DNA of 64,000 bases, from assembly GCA_023014485.1 (NCBI GenBank), contig JAJOZX010012239.1, forward strand, positions 46,645 through 110,644, in the 5' to 3' direction. The position numbers were made by a program, and so were the translations under genes. How positions within the stretch are numbered: position 1 is the first letter of the stretch; each line of letters starts with the position of its first letter. Below are positions 6,314-21,571 of the stretch, piece after piece. The stretch comes from Bathynomus jamesi (taxonomy: Eukaryota > Arthropoda > Malacostraca > Isopoda > Cirolanidae). The notes beneath the pieces were generated by a model. That model saw only the letters and a list, made by a program, of their open reading frames with translations, did not search any database and had not been told where the DNA came from.

Positions 6314-9300
6314 TGCATACATGCATTTTTATTGACTGTTGTAGGTACAAATCGAATTACGTAGTGGATGATGTATAGACCTGTGGTCAAGTGTGTATTT
6401 ATGTTTATTGGTACAAGTGTGTATTTTATAATTTCGAGACACAGATTAGCTGATAGGATTGTTAAATTAACTGTATAAATGCATGATGCGAGAATTTATA
6501 TAAAGTAAGCAATAATTATTATGTATTATGATGATAATGTTTGCATACGCGTTTTAATGCAAAAGTGACTGGAGGGATGGAACGTAAATGAATTCGAATG
6601 TGTCAAAAGTAATAAAATTCACTTAGGATTATAGATTTTACATAATTAATCAGTTACACGTATAAGGTAATTAAAAAAAGACGTACTTAGAAGACCTTAC
6701 GAGTAATGACAGTAACTCTCACGGTTTTAAAATTGATTTTCGACACAATTAAATTCGACTACTAAAATTCATAACCATATACTGTAGTAGTATGTCAATT
6801 TGACTATAATTTTCGTTTGATACCTTACAAATGGTACAATAACAATTTAAGGACAGTTACTCACGATTAATTGAACAAAATAAAAATAAAAATACAAATT
6901 AAAAATATGAATCAATTATGCATTTCAACGAGCTAAATACAATTTTATAATATTCTAAAAAATAAAAGTAATCGAGCCATAGATGAGTTTCGGCCAAGAA
7001 TAAAAAAAGTTATTGAAATGGAAGGAAGCATTTCGAACAATCTTTTCTTTTAATAATCTCAGGTAAATTTTACATTAAAAATTTTTTTATAATAAAAAAA
7101 AATATTAAAAAGGTTTAATAATTTTTTGCATGTTAAGTAGAAAAATTATACTCTCGTTAAATGTTGATAGAATTTTGAATTATTTGATATTTTAGTCTGA
7201 AAACTTGTTTGCATATGATAAATACATATGTTTTATTGTGTAGAAGTTTTATTAAAATTAAATGACAAAAAAGAACAAAACTGAAATTTAGGGTATGTGC
7301 GATCATACGGGGGAATTGAGTGACTAAGCAGGGGGTATAAGTTTGAAATTGACAATACGTCTTTCGTGAGCACTTTGCTTTTTTTTTTTTTTTTTTTTTT
7401 AAAGATTGCTTGTCACACTACTTAGAACAAAAAATTAAAAGAGTTGAAACAAAACGGAGGGACGGCATGTTCCTCATATACATTACAATAATTACCAAAA
7501 TCATTACAAACAATTGTAAAAACTGTTTTGGTCACAAATAATGAATTACATAACTATATATTTATATACGTAACAATGCATGAAAAGGGAAAGACAAATC
7601 GGTGAATTTCAGTCTTACAAACAAAGAAAAGGTTAAACCAAAGACGCAACCCGGTCAATTCAGGTTGAATTAAATTCTCTTTTACAACAAAAAAAAGGTT
7701 GAATTAAATTCTCTTAAACAACAAAAAAAGGTTGAATTAAATTCTTAAATTACATTTTCTTAAATTAAATTCTCTTAAATTACAAAGAAAAAGTTGAATT
7801 CAATTGACTGCATTGAAATGAATGGGTATTTGAAACTAACAGAGACTGACTTAATAAAACTCTCTGACTTCAAATAAAACTCTCTGACTTCAAATAAAAC
7901 TCTCTGACTTCAAATAAAACTCTCTGACTTCAAATAAAACTCTCTGACTTCAAATAAACTCTCTGACTTCAAATAAAACTCTCTGACTTCAAATAAAACT
8001 CTCTGACTTCAAAAAACTCTCTGACTTCAATAAAAAACTCTCTGACTTCAAATAAAACTCTCTGACTTCAAATAAAACTCTCTGACTTCAAATAAACTCC
8101 TCTGACTTCAAATAAAACTCTCTGACTTCAAATAAAACTCCTCTGACTTCAAATAAAACTCCTCTGACTTCATAAAACTCTCTGACTTCAAATAAAACTC
8201 TCTGACTTCAAATAAAACTCTCTGACTTCAAATAAAACTCTCTGACTTCAAATAAAACTGAAATCTCTGGGGCGGTTGTCCCTCTTGGATGCAACCTTCT
8301 GTAACTGAAAATTGATTTGCAACTAAAACTGACTCGAAACTACTTCGAGTATCTTTGTAAATCTCTGGGGTTTGGTTGTCCCTCTTGGATGCAACCAACC
8401 GAAACTGAAAACTGATTTGAAATTAACTGAAAATGGAAAATGACTGCACTTGATCTCTATTCAAGTGGAGACGATTAACCTCTGTTTTGGTTGACCCTCT
8501 TGGTGCAACCTTCTGACTTCAAAAAATGACTTCAAAATTACTTCAAGTATCTTTATAAATCTCTGGGGTTTGGTTGTCCCTTTTGGTTACAACCAACTGA
8601 AACTGTCTGAAAACTGAAAATGGAACTTGAAACTGCTTCAAGTAACTCCATAACTCTATAAACCCCTGTAAACTCTCTGTAAACTCTCTGTAAACTCTCT
8701 CTCTCTTAATTTGCAAGTCAATTCAATTCAGTAATTGAAAAAAATTTGCAAACAAAAAATAAAAAAAATGTAAACATTTCACTCGAATGTACGGGAAGGT
8801 ACATAAAATAAAATTATTCTATACTGAATATAATAGTGCAAATAACTGTGACAATTGACTCTCTTGAAATGAACTCTGTTACAATTAACTCTCTGTTACA
8901 ATTAACTCTCTGTTACAATAAAAACAAATGTATCAGTGGTGTATGGAATGTTCACTGTTTCTTGTGAATTCTGACTTGATACTCATTATTAACTGTTAAT
9001 AATAGTGACTTTTCAAATGTTTATAAATTACTTAAAAAAACAAACTGTACTTAACAAAATTTTCTATGGGGAAATCCTTGAGACGTGTCCTGAAGACGTC
9101 TTCCTGGCTACTTCTTCTTGGATGAAAACTAGGCGTGGAGAACTTGGAGTCGTGACACACCGGTTCAAGGGTGGATGTACGAACTAGAAGTCGTGACACG
9201 CCGGTCAACTGGTTTTATCCTGATGCAGGGTAATTTCTATCTTGGCCAAAGAGTGGCCTCTTCAAAATAATCTTCTCTTAAAGTAATCTTCTTCTTAAAG

Positions 9301-10909
9301 TAATCTTCTTCTTAAAGTAATCTTCTTCTTAAAGTAATCTTCTTCTTAAAGTAATCTTCTTCTTAAAGTAATCTTCTTCTTAAAGTAATCTTGTTATCCT
9401 GTTATCCTGGTAAAGGGTCTGGAAGACTGGAAGAATCCTGGAGTCGTGAAGATCCTGGTTAAAGGGTCGCCAGTTGTTAGACCCCATATCTTCTTCTTCT
9501 TCTTCTTATCCTGGCTATGGGTCTGGGGTGTCTCGTATAGACGAGGCGTTCTTGTTAAGGGGCAAGGGGCCTCTGCCCCCTCCCCGCAGCGAGGCTGCAG
9601 TCCAAAGAAGAGTCTCGTAATGAAGTTCTCTGATGAAGTCTAATGAAGAAGAAGAAGTGCAATGACGAAGTGCTGTAATTTTACAAGTACATGTATAATA
9701 TAACTTAAATGTTTGGGGGAAGACAGTCGAAGGTTAAGTTTCCCCCCTTTTTTAAACACATCAGATGTTTTGAAAGATTTTCAATAAAAATTTTAAAAAA
9801 ATTAAAATAAAAACTAATTTGTATTTTTCGCCGAGTCTACATTTATGAAGGCGATATCATTTCGTAATAGTACACATAAGTACAAATTAAGTACACGACT
9901 GAATACGTATTAATTTTGGTTCATTACAATTACGATTACAATTATGGATTACTTCATATTCACTTGTTGTTTAATTACACTTCCATTTTAAAGTACATTC
10001 TTACATGATAAATTAAATCATTACATTCAATTACAGTTTCATTGAAGTACATTACATTATATTAAATTAAAGTATTACAGTTAATTACAATCAAACAGTT
10101 ACAATAACTTTGTTTTGTTTTTACAGTGTTTCATATTAATAGACAATTAAGATGTTAAATATAATACAAAGTACATGGCACTTAAGAGATAATTTATTTA
10201 CGAAATAATATGTTATAATGTTATAAATTTGAAATCAGAGCGAACGGAGGTATTTTATCTTTGAGGCGCTCGAATCTGCCAGTCAGCGGAATTCGATTTA
10301 CTTACCAAGCATCTATGAATATCTTACGAGGGTTGAACGTACTTGAAAGTAAAAAATAATACTAGAACGTATTTTTTCGTTTTCGAACGAAGGCCTAAAG
10401 TTTCGTGCTTCACAAATTGACACGAGTAAACATAGACTGATAAGTTGATAGGGTATAAGTAGACAATAGGTAGATGAATGAATAAGTAATAAAATTAATA
10501 AAGGATAGCGGTCAAGAAAGAACATGAATGTAAGAATGAGTATGGTTGAATAAGGAGTATGGTTGAATAATAATGTTTATACTACATAACACCACAACAT
10601 TATTACTAAAGAATTTACCATACATTGAATACGGAAGATGTCCAAATACTAAGAACGTGATTCAGTGTACAAAGTATGGGAAACGTAAAGAGAATAAAGT
10701 TATTTTATGGCGTCATAGTGTATAAGTCATTATTTAGAAAAGATGAATTAGAGAAATACAGTAATGAATAAAGAAGTATAAATCATTATTAGGAAGATTT
10801 ACAAGAACGAATTAGAGACAGAGTGGGTAGTAATGACTAAGAAGTACAACTACGGGTTCCAATCCTGTTACATGCAATGTGTATGCATAATCTAGGGTCG
10901 AGGGTGAGA
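5452..10909. repeat. Macrosatellite unit 2
   Basis: Complete unit. The (TA)n tract is long (6281-6310). The 20-bp minisatellite is at 7848-8259, the second 17-bp minisatellite at 9261-9391 and the GC-rich element at 9489-9657. It shares diagnostic variants with unit 6: gaacgtac in the hairpin cluster near 10,336, a missing CT in the motif before the 17-bp repeats (gaactctgtt near 8873), and an aaaaaacaaactg run near 9040. Its hairpin block has lost one base (gatgtacg), weakening the lower stem. The acceptor-like tract has one T fewer than most copies. Confidence 0.95.
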
Positions 10910-13900
10910 TGCAAGACAATTCGTAATTAATTATAATAACTTCTATAACAAATGGAAAATGGATACGACTAAACCATAGATATTGTAGATCGTAGGGTTG
11001 TGACACGAACAAAAATAGGAAGCTACAAGTAAAATTATTATCCAAACTCGCGTTAAGCGATTTTGGTTCTTATGTAAAAATGAATATTGATTATTCATTG
11101 TTCATTTTTTACATTGCTCTCCCCTTTTAAAATGATATTTATACAATAATATAATAAAATTAATACAATACAATACAATTGAGAAAATAACATCGTAACT
11201 AATTCAAGTTAGGTGACGAATTTTTCTTTACAATACAAATTTTATACAGAACGAGTTCGGGTAGTTGAGTACAATGCAGAGTAATCAAATTTTTAACATG
11301 ACACTCGCTTAGAGGGTTATTATAAAATATAAAATTCAAAGATTAAAACTTTACTTTTATACAAACAGAATAAAGGATTAATACGTTAATTTAGAGAAAC
11401 AATTAAGCTAGACAAAGAATGATAGTTAAATTTTTTTTCAAAATTTGTATTTTTCTGTGGGAAAAATTATGTACATAATGAATAGAGTAAAAGGGAAAAC
11501 TATAAATTTTAAAGTTCATGGATTTTTCGAGGCTTCCATGATAGTACAATTGATAACTAATTTTATTGACTATTGTAGATAAAAAATCGAATTATGTAAT
11601 GGATGATGTATAGACCTGTGGTCAAGTGTGTATTTGGGTGTATTAGGTGCAAAGTGTGTATTTTACAATTTCGAGGGACAGATTAGCTGATAGGATTGTT
11701 CAAGTAACTAAATATTCAATGATTTTAGCATAAGGTTTGTATTATATATATATATATAGTGTGCATACATGCATTTTTATTGACTGTTGTAGGTACAAAT
11801 CGAATTACGTAGTGGATGATGTATAGACCTGTGGTCAAGTGTGTATTTATGTTTATTGGGTACAAAGTGTGTATTTTATAATTTCGAGACACAGATTAGC
11901 TGATAGGATTGTTAAATTAACTGTATAAATGCATGAGCGAGAATTTATATAAAGTAAGCAATAATTATTATGTATTATGATGATAATGTTTGCATACGCG
12001 TTTTAATGCAAAAGTGACTGGAGGGATGGAACGTAAATGAATTCGAATGTGTCAAAAGTAATAAAATTCACTTAGGATTATAGATTTTACATAATTAATC
12101 AGTTACACGTATAAGGTAATTAAAAAAAGACGTACTTAGAAGACCTTACGAGTAATGACAGTAACTCTCACGGTTTTAAAATTGATTTTCGACACAATTA
12201 AATTCGACTACTAAAATTCATAACCATATACTGTAGTAGTATGTCAATTTGACTATAATTTTCGTTTGATACCTTACAAATGGTACAATAACAATTTAAG
12301 GACAGTTACTCACGATTAATTGAACAAAATAAAAATAAAAATACAAATTAAAAATATGAATCAATTATGCATTTCAACGAGCTAAATACAATTTTATAAT
12401 ATTCTAAAAAATAAAGTAAATCGAGCCATAGATGAGTTTCGGCCAAGAATAAAAAAGTTATTGAAATGGAAGGAAGCATTTCGAACAATCTTTTCTTTTA
12501 ATAATCTCAGGTAAATTTTACATTAAAAATTATTTTTATATAATAAAAAAAATATTAAAAAGGTTTAATAATTTTTTGCATGTTAAGTAGAAAAATTATA
12601 CTCTCGTTAAATGTTGATAGAATTTTGAATTATTTGATATTTTAGTCTGAAAACTTGTTTGCATATGATAAATACATATGTTTTATTGTGTAGAAGTTTT
12701 ATTAAAATTAAATGACAAAAAGAACAAAACTGAAATTTAGGGTATGTGCGATCATACGGGGGAATTGAGTGACTAAGCAGGGGGTATAAGTTTGAAATTG
12801 ACAATACGTCTTTCGTGAGCACTTTGCTTTTTTTTTTTTTTTTTTTTAAAGATTGCTTGTCACACTACTTAGAACAAAAAATTAAAAGAGTTGAAACAAA
12901 ACGGAGGGACGGCATGTTCCTCATATACATTACAATAATTACCAAAATCATTACAAACAATTGTAAAAACTGTTTTGGTCACAAATAATGAATTACATAA
13001 CTATATATTTATATACGTAACAATGCATGAAAAGGGAAAGACAAATCGGTGAATTTCAGTCTTACAAACAAAGAAAAGGTTAAACCAAAGACGCAACCCG
13101 GTCAATTCAGGTTGAATTAAATTCTCTTTTACAACAAAAAAAGGTTGAATTAAATTCTCTTAAACAACAAAAAAGGTTGAATTAAATTCTTAAATTACAT
13201 TTTCTTAAATTAAATTCTCTTAAATTACAAAGAAAAAGTTGAATTCAATTGACTGCATTGAAATGAATGGGTATTTGAAACTAACAGAGACTGACTTCAA
13301 ATAAAACTCTCTGACTTCAAATAAAACTCTCTGACTTCAAAAAAACTCTCTGACTTCAAATAAAACTCTCTGACTTCAAAAAAACTCTCTGACTTCAAAT
13401 AAAACTCTCTGACTTCAAATAAACTCTCTGACTTCAAATAAAACTCTCTGACTTCAAATAAAACTCTCTGACTTCAAATAAAACTCTCTGACTTCAAATA
13501 AAACTCCTCTGACTTCAAATAAAACTCCTCTGACTTCAAATAAAACTCCTCTGACTTCAAATAAAACTCCTCTGACTTCAAATAAAACTCCTCTGACTTC
13601 AAATAAAACTCTCTGACTTCAAATAAAACTCTCTGACTTCAAATAAAACTGAAATCTCTGGGGCGGTTGTCCCTCTTGGATGCAACCTTCTGTAACTGAA
13701 AATTGATTTGCAACTAAACTGACTCGAAACTACTTCGAGTATCTTTGTAAATCTCTGGGGTTTGGTTGTCCCTCTTGGATGCAACCAACCGAAACTGAAA
13801 ACTGATTTGAAATTAACTGAAAATGGAAAATGACTGCACTTGATCTCTATTCAAGTGGAGACGATTAACCTCTGTTTTGGTTGACCCTCTTGGTGCAACC

Positions 13901-16255
13901 TTCTGACTTCAAAAATGACTTCAAAATTACTTCAAGTATCTTTATAAATCTCTGGGGTTTGGTTGTCCCTTTTGGTTACAACCAACTGAAACTGTCTGAA
14001 AACTGAAAATGGAACTTGAAACTGCTTCAAGTAACTCCATAACTCTATAAACCCCTGTAAACTCTCTGTAAACTCTCTGTAAACTCTCTCTCTCTTAATT
14101 TGCAAGTCAATTCAATTCAGTAATTGAAAAAAATTTGCAAACAAAAAAAAAAAAAATGTAAACATTTCACTCGAATGTACGGGAAGGTACATAAAATAAA
14201 ATTATTCTATACTGAATATAATAGTGCAAATAACTGTGACAATTGACTCTCTTGAAATGAACTCTCTGTTACAATTAACTCTCTGTTACAATTAACTCTC
14301 TGTTACAATAAAAACAAATGTATCAGTGGTGTATGGAATGTTCACTGTTTCTTGTGAATTCTGACTTGATACTCATTATTAACTGTTAATAATAGTGACT
14401 TTTCAAATGTTTATAAATTACAAAAAAAAAAACTGTACTTAACAAAATTTTCTATGGGAAATCCTTGAGACGTGTCCTGAAGACGTCTTCCTGGCTACTT
14501 CTTCTTGGATGAAAACTAGGCGTGGAGAACTTGGAGTCGTGACACACCGGTTCAAGGGTGGATGTTACGAACTAGAAGTCGTGACACGCCGGTCAACTGG
14601 TTTTATCCTGATGCAGGGTAATTTCTATCTTGGCCAAAGAGTGGCCTCTTCTTAAAATAATCTTCTTCTTAAAGTAATCTTCTTCTTAAAGTAATCTTCT
14701 TCTTAAAGTAATCTTCTTCTTTAAAGTAATCTTCTTCTTAAAGTAATCTTGTATCCTGTTATCCTGGTAAAGGGTCTGGAAGACTGGAAGAATCCTGGAG
14801 TCGTGAAGATCCTGGTTAAAGGGTCGCCAGTTGTTAGACCCCATATCTTCTTCTTCTTCTTCTTATCCTGGCTATGGGTCTGGGGTGTCTCGTATAGACG
14901 AGGCGTTCTTGTTAAGGGGCAAGGGGCCTCTGCCCCCTCCCCGCAGCGAGGCTGCAGTCCAAAGAAGAGTCTCGTAATGAAGTTCTCTGATGAAGTCTAA
15001 TGAAGAAGAAGAAGTGCAATGACGAAGTGCTGTAATTTTACAAGTACATGTATAATATAACTTAAATGTTTGGGGAAGACAGTCGAAGGTTAAGTTTCCC
15101 CCTTTTTTAAACACATCAGATGTTTTGAAAGATTTTCAATAAAATTTTAAAAAAATTAAAATAAAACTAATTTGTATTTTTCGCCGAGTCTACATTTATG
15201 AAGGCGATATCATTTCGTAATAGTACACATAAGTACAAATTAAGTACACGACTGAATACGTATTAATTTTGGTTCATTACAATTACGATTACAATTATGG
15301 ATTACTTCATATTCACTTGTTGTTTAATTACACTTCCATTTTAAAGTACATTCTTACATGATAATTAAATCATTACATTCAATTACAGTTTCATTAAGTA
15401 CATTACATTATATTAAATTAAAGTATTACAGTTAATTACAATCAAACAGTTACAATAACTTTGTTTTGTTTTTTACAGTGTTTCATATTAATAGACAATT
15501 AAGATGTTAAATATAATACAAAGTACATGGCACTTAAGAGATAATTTATTTACGAAATAATATGTTATAATGTTATAAATTTGAAATCAGAGCGAACGGA
15601 GGTTTTATCTTTGAGGCGCTCGAATCTGCCAGTCAGCGGAATTCGATTTACTTACCAAGCATCTATGAATATCTTACGAGGGTTGAACGCACTTGAAAGT
15701 AAAAAATAATACTAGAACGTTTTTCGTTTTCGAACGAAGGCCTAAAGTTTCGTGCTTCACAAATTGACACGAGTAAACATAGACTGATAAGTTGATAGGT
15801 ATAAGTAGACAATAGGTAGATGAATGAATAAGTAATAAAATTAATAAAGGATAGCGGTCAAGAAAGAACATGAATGTAAGAATGAGTATGGTTGAATAAG
15901 GAGTATGGTTGAATAATAATGTTTATACTACATAACACCACAACATTATTACTAAAGAATTTACCATACATTGAATACGGAAGATGTCCAAATACTAAGA
16001 ACGTGATTCAGTGTACAAAGTATGGGAAACGTAAAGAGAATAAAGTTATTTTATGGCGTCATAGTGTATAAGTCATTATTTAGAAAAGATGAATTAGAGA
16101 AATACAGTAATGAATAAAGAAGTATAAATCATTATTAGGAAGATTTACAAGAACGAATTAGAGACAGAGTGGGTAGTAATGACTAAGAAGTACAACTACG
16201 GGTTCCAATCCTGTTACATGCAATGTGTATGCATAATCTAGGGTCGAGGGTGAGA
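10910..16255. repeat. Macrosatellite unit 3
   Basis: Complete unit. (TA)n at 11740-11758, 20-bp minisatellite at 13293-13650, second 17-bp minisatellite at 14649-14750, GC-rich element at 14846-15014. A five-A run (gacaaaaagaac, near 12715) is shared with unit 7 where other copies have six. A GG deletion (gataggtataag, near 15,796) is shared with units 7 and 8. From about 15,060 on, single bases are missing from homopolymers and short motifs, a pattern that continues into unit 4 and looks technical. Confidence 0.95.
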
Positions 16256-19200
16256 TGCAAGACAATTCGTAATTAATTATATAACTTCTATAACAAATGG
16301 AAAATGGATACGACTAAACCATAGATATTGTAGATCGTAGGGTTGTGACACGAACAAAATAGGAAGCTACAAGTAAAATTATTATCCAAACTCGCGTTAA
16401 GCGATTTTGGTTCTTATGTAAAAATGAATATTGATTATTCATTGTTCATTTTTTACATTGCTCTCCCCTTTTAAAATGATATTTATACAATAATATAATA
16501 AAATTAATACAATACAATACAATTGAGAAAATAACATCGTAACTAATTCAAGTTAGGTGACGAATTTTTCTTTACAATACAAATTTTATACAGAACGAGT
16601 TCGGGTAGTTGAGTACAATGCAGAGTAATCAAATTTTTAACATGACACTCGCTTAGAGGGTTATTATAAAATATAAAATTCAAAGATTAAAACTTTACTT
16701 TTATACAAACGAATAAAGGATTAATACGTTAATTTAGAGAAACAATTAAGCTAGACAAAGAATGATAGTTAAATTTTTTTTCAAAATTTGTATTTTTCTG
16801 TGGGAAAAATTATGTACATAATGAATAGAGTAAAGGGAAAACTATAAATTTTAAAGTTCATGGATTTTTCGAGGCTTCCATGATAGTACAATTGATAACT
16901 AATTTTATTGACTATTGTAGATAAAAATCGAATTATGTAATGGATGATGTATAGACCTGTGGTCAAGTGTGTTTTGGGTGTATTGGTGCAAAGTGTGTAT
17001 TTTACAATTTCGAGGGACAGATTAGCTGATAGGATTGTTCAAGTAACTAAATATTCAATGATTTTAGCATAAGGTTTGTATATATATATATATATATATA
17101 TAGTGTGCATACATGCATTTTTATTGACTGTTGTAGGTACAAATCGAATTACGTAGTGAATGATGTATAGACCTGTGGTCAAGTGTGTATTTATGTTTAT
17201 TGGGTACAAGTGTGTATTTTATAATTTCGAGACACAGATTAGCTGATAGGATTGTTAAATTAACTGTATAAATGCATGAGCGAGAATTTATATAAGTAAG
17301 CAATAATTATTATGTATTATGATGATATGTTTGCATACGCGTTTTAATGCAAAAGTGACTGGAGGGATGGAACGTAAATGAATTCGAATGTGTCAAAAGT
17401 AATAAAATTCACTTAGGATTATAGATTTTACATAATTAATCAGTTACACGTATAAGGTAATTAAAAAAAGACGTACTTAGAAGACCTTACGAGTAATGAC
17501 AGTAACTCTCACGGTTTTAAAATTGATTTTCGACACAATTAAATTCGACTACTAAAATTCATAACCATATACTGTAGTAGTATGTCAATTTGACTATAAT
17601 TTTCGTTTGATACCTTACAAATGGTACAATAACAATTTAAGGACAGTTACTCACGATTAATTGAACAAAATAAAATAAAATACAAATTAAAAATATGAAT
17701 CATTATGCATTTCAACGAGCTAAACAATTTTATAATATTCTAAAAATAAAAGTAAATCGAGCCATAGATGAGTTTCGGCCAGAATAAAAAAGTTATTGAA
17801 ATGGAAGGAAGCATTTCGAACAATTTTTCTTTTAATAATCTCAGGTAATTTTACATTAAAATTATTTTTATATAATAAAAAAAAATATTAAAAAGGTTTA
17901 ATAATTTTTTGCATGTTAAGTAGAAAAATTATACTCTCGTTAAATGTTGATAGAATTTTGAATTATTTGATATTTTAGTCTGAAAACTTGTTTGCATATG
18001 ATAAATACATATGTTTTATTGTGTAGAAGTTTTATTAAAATTAAATGACAAAAAAGAACAAAACTGAAATTTAGGGTATGTGCGATCATACGGGGGAATT
18101 GAGTGACTAAGCAGGGGGTATAAGTTTTGAATTGACAATACGTCTTTCGTGAGCACTTTGCTTTTTTTTTTTTTTTTTTTTTTAAAGATTGCTTGTCACA
18201 CTACTTAGAACAAAAAATTAAAAGAGTTGAAACAAAACGGAGGGACGGCATGTTCCTCATATACATTACAATAATTACCAAAATCATTAAACAATTGTAA
18301 AAACTGTTTTGGTCAAATAATGAATTACATAACTATATATTTATATACGTACAATGCATGAAAAGGGAAAGACAAATCGGTGAATTTCAGTCTTACAAAC
18401 AAAGAAAAGGTTAAACCAAAGACGCAACCCGGTCAATTCAGGTTGAATTAAATTCTCTTTTACAACAAAAAAAGTTGAATTAAATTCTCTTAAACAACAA
18501 AAAAGGTTGAATTAAATTCTTAAATTACATTTTCTTAAATTAAATTCTCTTAAATTACAAAGAAAAAGTTGAATTCAATTGACTGCATTGAAATGAATGG
18601 GTATTGAAACTAACAGAGACTGACTTCAAATAAACTCTCTGACTTCAAATAAAACTCTCTGACTTCAAATAAACTCTCTGACTTCAAATAAAACTCTCTG
18701 ACTTCAAATAAACTCTCTGACTTCAAATAAAACTCTCTGACTTCAAATAAAACTCTCTGACTTCAATAAAACTCTCTGACTTCAAATAAAACTCTCTGAC
18801 TTCAAATAAAACTCTCTGACTTCAAATAAAACTCTCTGACTTCAAATAAAACTCTCTGACTTCAAATAAACTCCTCTGACTTCAAATAAAACTCCTCTGA
18901 CTTCAATAAAACTCCTCTGACTTCAATAAACTCCTCTGACTTCAAATAAAACTCTCTGACTTCAAATAAAACTCTTGACTTCAAATAAACTGAAATCTCT
19001 GGGCGGTTGTCCCTCTTGGATGCAACCTTCTGTAACTGAAACTGATTTGCAACTAAACTGACTCGAAACTACTTCGAGTATCTTTGTAAATCTCTGGGTT
19101 TGGTTGTCCCTCTTGATGCAACCAACCGAAACTGAAAACTGATTTGAAATTAACTGAAAATGGAAAATGACTGCACTTGATCTCTATTCAAGTGGAGACG

Positions 19201-21571
19201 ATTAACCTCTGTTTTGGTTGACCTCTCTTGGTGCAACCTTCTGACTTCAAAAAATGACTTCAAAATTACTTCAAGTATCTTTATAATCTCTGGGGTTTGG
19301 TTGTCCTTTTGGTTACAACCAACTGAAACTGTCTGAAACTGAAAATGGACTTGAAACTGCTTCAAGTAACTCCATAACTCTATAAACCCCTGTAAACTCT
19401 CTGTAAACTCTCTGTAAACTCTCTCTCTCTTAATTTGCAAGTCAATTCATTCAGTAATTGAAAAAATTTGCAAAAAAAAATAAAAAAATGTAAACATTTC
19501 ACTCGAATGTACGGGAAGGTACATAAAATAAATTATTCTATACTGAATATAATAGTGCAAATAACTGTGACAATTGACTCTCTTGAAATGAACTCTCTGT
19601 TACAATTAACTCTCTGTTACAATTAACTCTCTGTTACAATAAAAACAAATGTATCAGTGGTGTATGGAATGTTCACTGTTTCTTGTGAATTCTGACTTGA
19701 TACTCATTATTAACTGTTAATAATAGTGACTTTTCAAATGTTTATAAATTACTTAAAAAAAAAAACTGTACTTAACAAAATTTTCTATGGGAAATCCTTG
19801 AGACGTGTCCTGAAGACGTCTTCCTGGCTACTTCTTCTTGGATGAAAACTAGGCATGGAGAACTTGGAGTCGTGACACACCGTTCAAGGTGGTGTCACGA
19901 ACTAGAAGTCGTGACACGCCGTCACTGGTTTTATCCTGATGCAGGGTAATTTCTATCTTGGCCAAAGAGTGCCTCTTCTTAAATAATCTTCTTCTTAAAG
20001 TAATTCTTCTTAAGTAATCTTCTTCTTAAAGTAATCTTCTTCTTAAAGTATCTTCTTCTTAAAGAATCTTGTTATCCTGTTATCCTGTAAAGGGTCTGGA
20101 AGACTGGAAGAATCCTGGAGTCGTGAAGATCCTGGTTAAAGGGTCGCCAGTTGTTAGACCCCATATCTTCTTCTTCTTCTTCTTATCCTGCTATGGGTCT
20201 GGGGTGTCTCGTATAGACGAGGCGTTCTTGTTAAGGGGCAAGGGGCCTCTGCCCCCTCCCCGCAGCGAGGCTGCAGTCCAAAGAAGAGTCTCGTAATGAT
20301 TCTCTGATGAAGTCTAATGAGAAGAAGAAGTGCAATGACGAAGTGCTGTAATTTTACAAGTACATGTATAATATAACTTAATGTTTGGGGAAGACAGTCG
20401 AAGGTTAAGTTCCCCCTTTTTTAAACACATCAGATGTTTTGAAAGATTTTCAATAAAATTTTAAAAAAAAATTAAAAACTAATTTGTATTTTTCGCCGAG
20501 TCTACATTATGAAGGCGATATCATTTGTAATAGTACACATAAGTACAATTAAGTACACGACTGAATACGTATTAATTTTGGTTCATTACAATTACGATTA
20601 CAATTATGGATTACTTCATATTCACTTGTTGTTTAATTACACTTCCATTTTAAAGTACATTCTTACATGATAAATTAAATCATTACATTCAATTACAGTT
20701 TCATTGAAGTACATTACATTATATTAAATTAAAGTATTACAGTTAATTACAATCAAACAGTTACAATAACTTTGTTTTGTTTTTTACAGTGTTTCATATT
20801 AATAGACAATTAAGATGTTAAATATAATACAAAGTACATGGCACTTAAGAGATAATTTATTTACGAAATAATATGTTATAATGTTATAAATTTGAAATCA
20901 GAGCGAACGGAGGTATTTTATCTTTGAGGCGCTCGAATCTGCCAGTCAGCGGAATTCGATTTACTTACCAAGCATCTATGAATATCTTACGAGGGTTGAA
21001 CGCACTTGAAAGTAAAAATAATACTAGAACGTATTTTTTCGTTTTCGAACGAAGGCCTAAAGTTTCGTGCTTCACAAATTGACACGAGTAAACATAGACT
21101 GATAAGTTGATAGGGTATAAGTAGACAATAGGTAGATGAATGAATAAGTAATAAAATTAATAAAGGATAGCGGTCAAGAAAGAACATGAATGTAAGAATG
21201 AGTATGGTTGAATAAGGAGTATGGTTGAATAATAATGTTTATACTACATAACACCACAACATTATTACTAAAGAATTTACCATACATTGAATACGGAAGA
21301 TGTCCAAATACTAAGAACGTGATTCAGTGTACAAAGTATGGGAAACGTAAAGAGAATAAAGTTATTTTATGGCGTCATAGTGTATAAGTCATTATTTAGA
21401 AAAGATGAATTAGAGAAATACAGTAATGAATAAAGAAGTATAAATCATTATTAGGAAGATTTACAAGAACGAATTAGAGACAGAGTGGGTAGTAATGACT
21501 AAGAAGTACAACTACGGGTTCCAATCCTGTTACATGCAATGTGTATGCATAATCTAGGGTCGAGGGTGAGA
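16256..21571. repeat. Macrosatellite unit 4, many single-base deletions
   Basis: Complete unit. (TA)n at 17079-17102, 20-bp minisatellite at 18622-18991, second 17-bp minisatellite at 19975-20070, GC-rich element at 20166-20330. Between about 16,270 and 20,560 it differs from every other copy by scattered one-base losses, many in homopolymers: gggcggttg near 19,012, ctcttgatgc near 19,111, caccgttcaaggtgg near 19,879, cctgctatggg near 20,188. Sequence after about 20,560 is again clean. I infer residual long-read error, not decay. The variant aggcatggag (19,853) is shared with unit 8. Confidence 0.95.

Noticed and set aside
9446..9643. 65- to 83-codon plus-strand frames across the GC-rich element
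   Set aside because: The product is a phenylalanine run from the CTT tract followed by low-complexity GC-rich translation. It is a by-product of the hairpin element and breaks in units 1, 4, 6 and 8.
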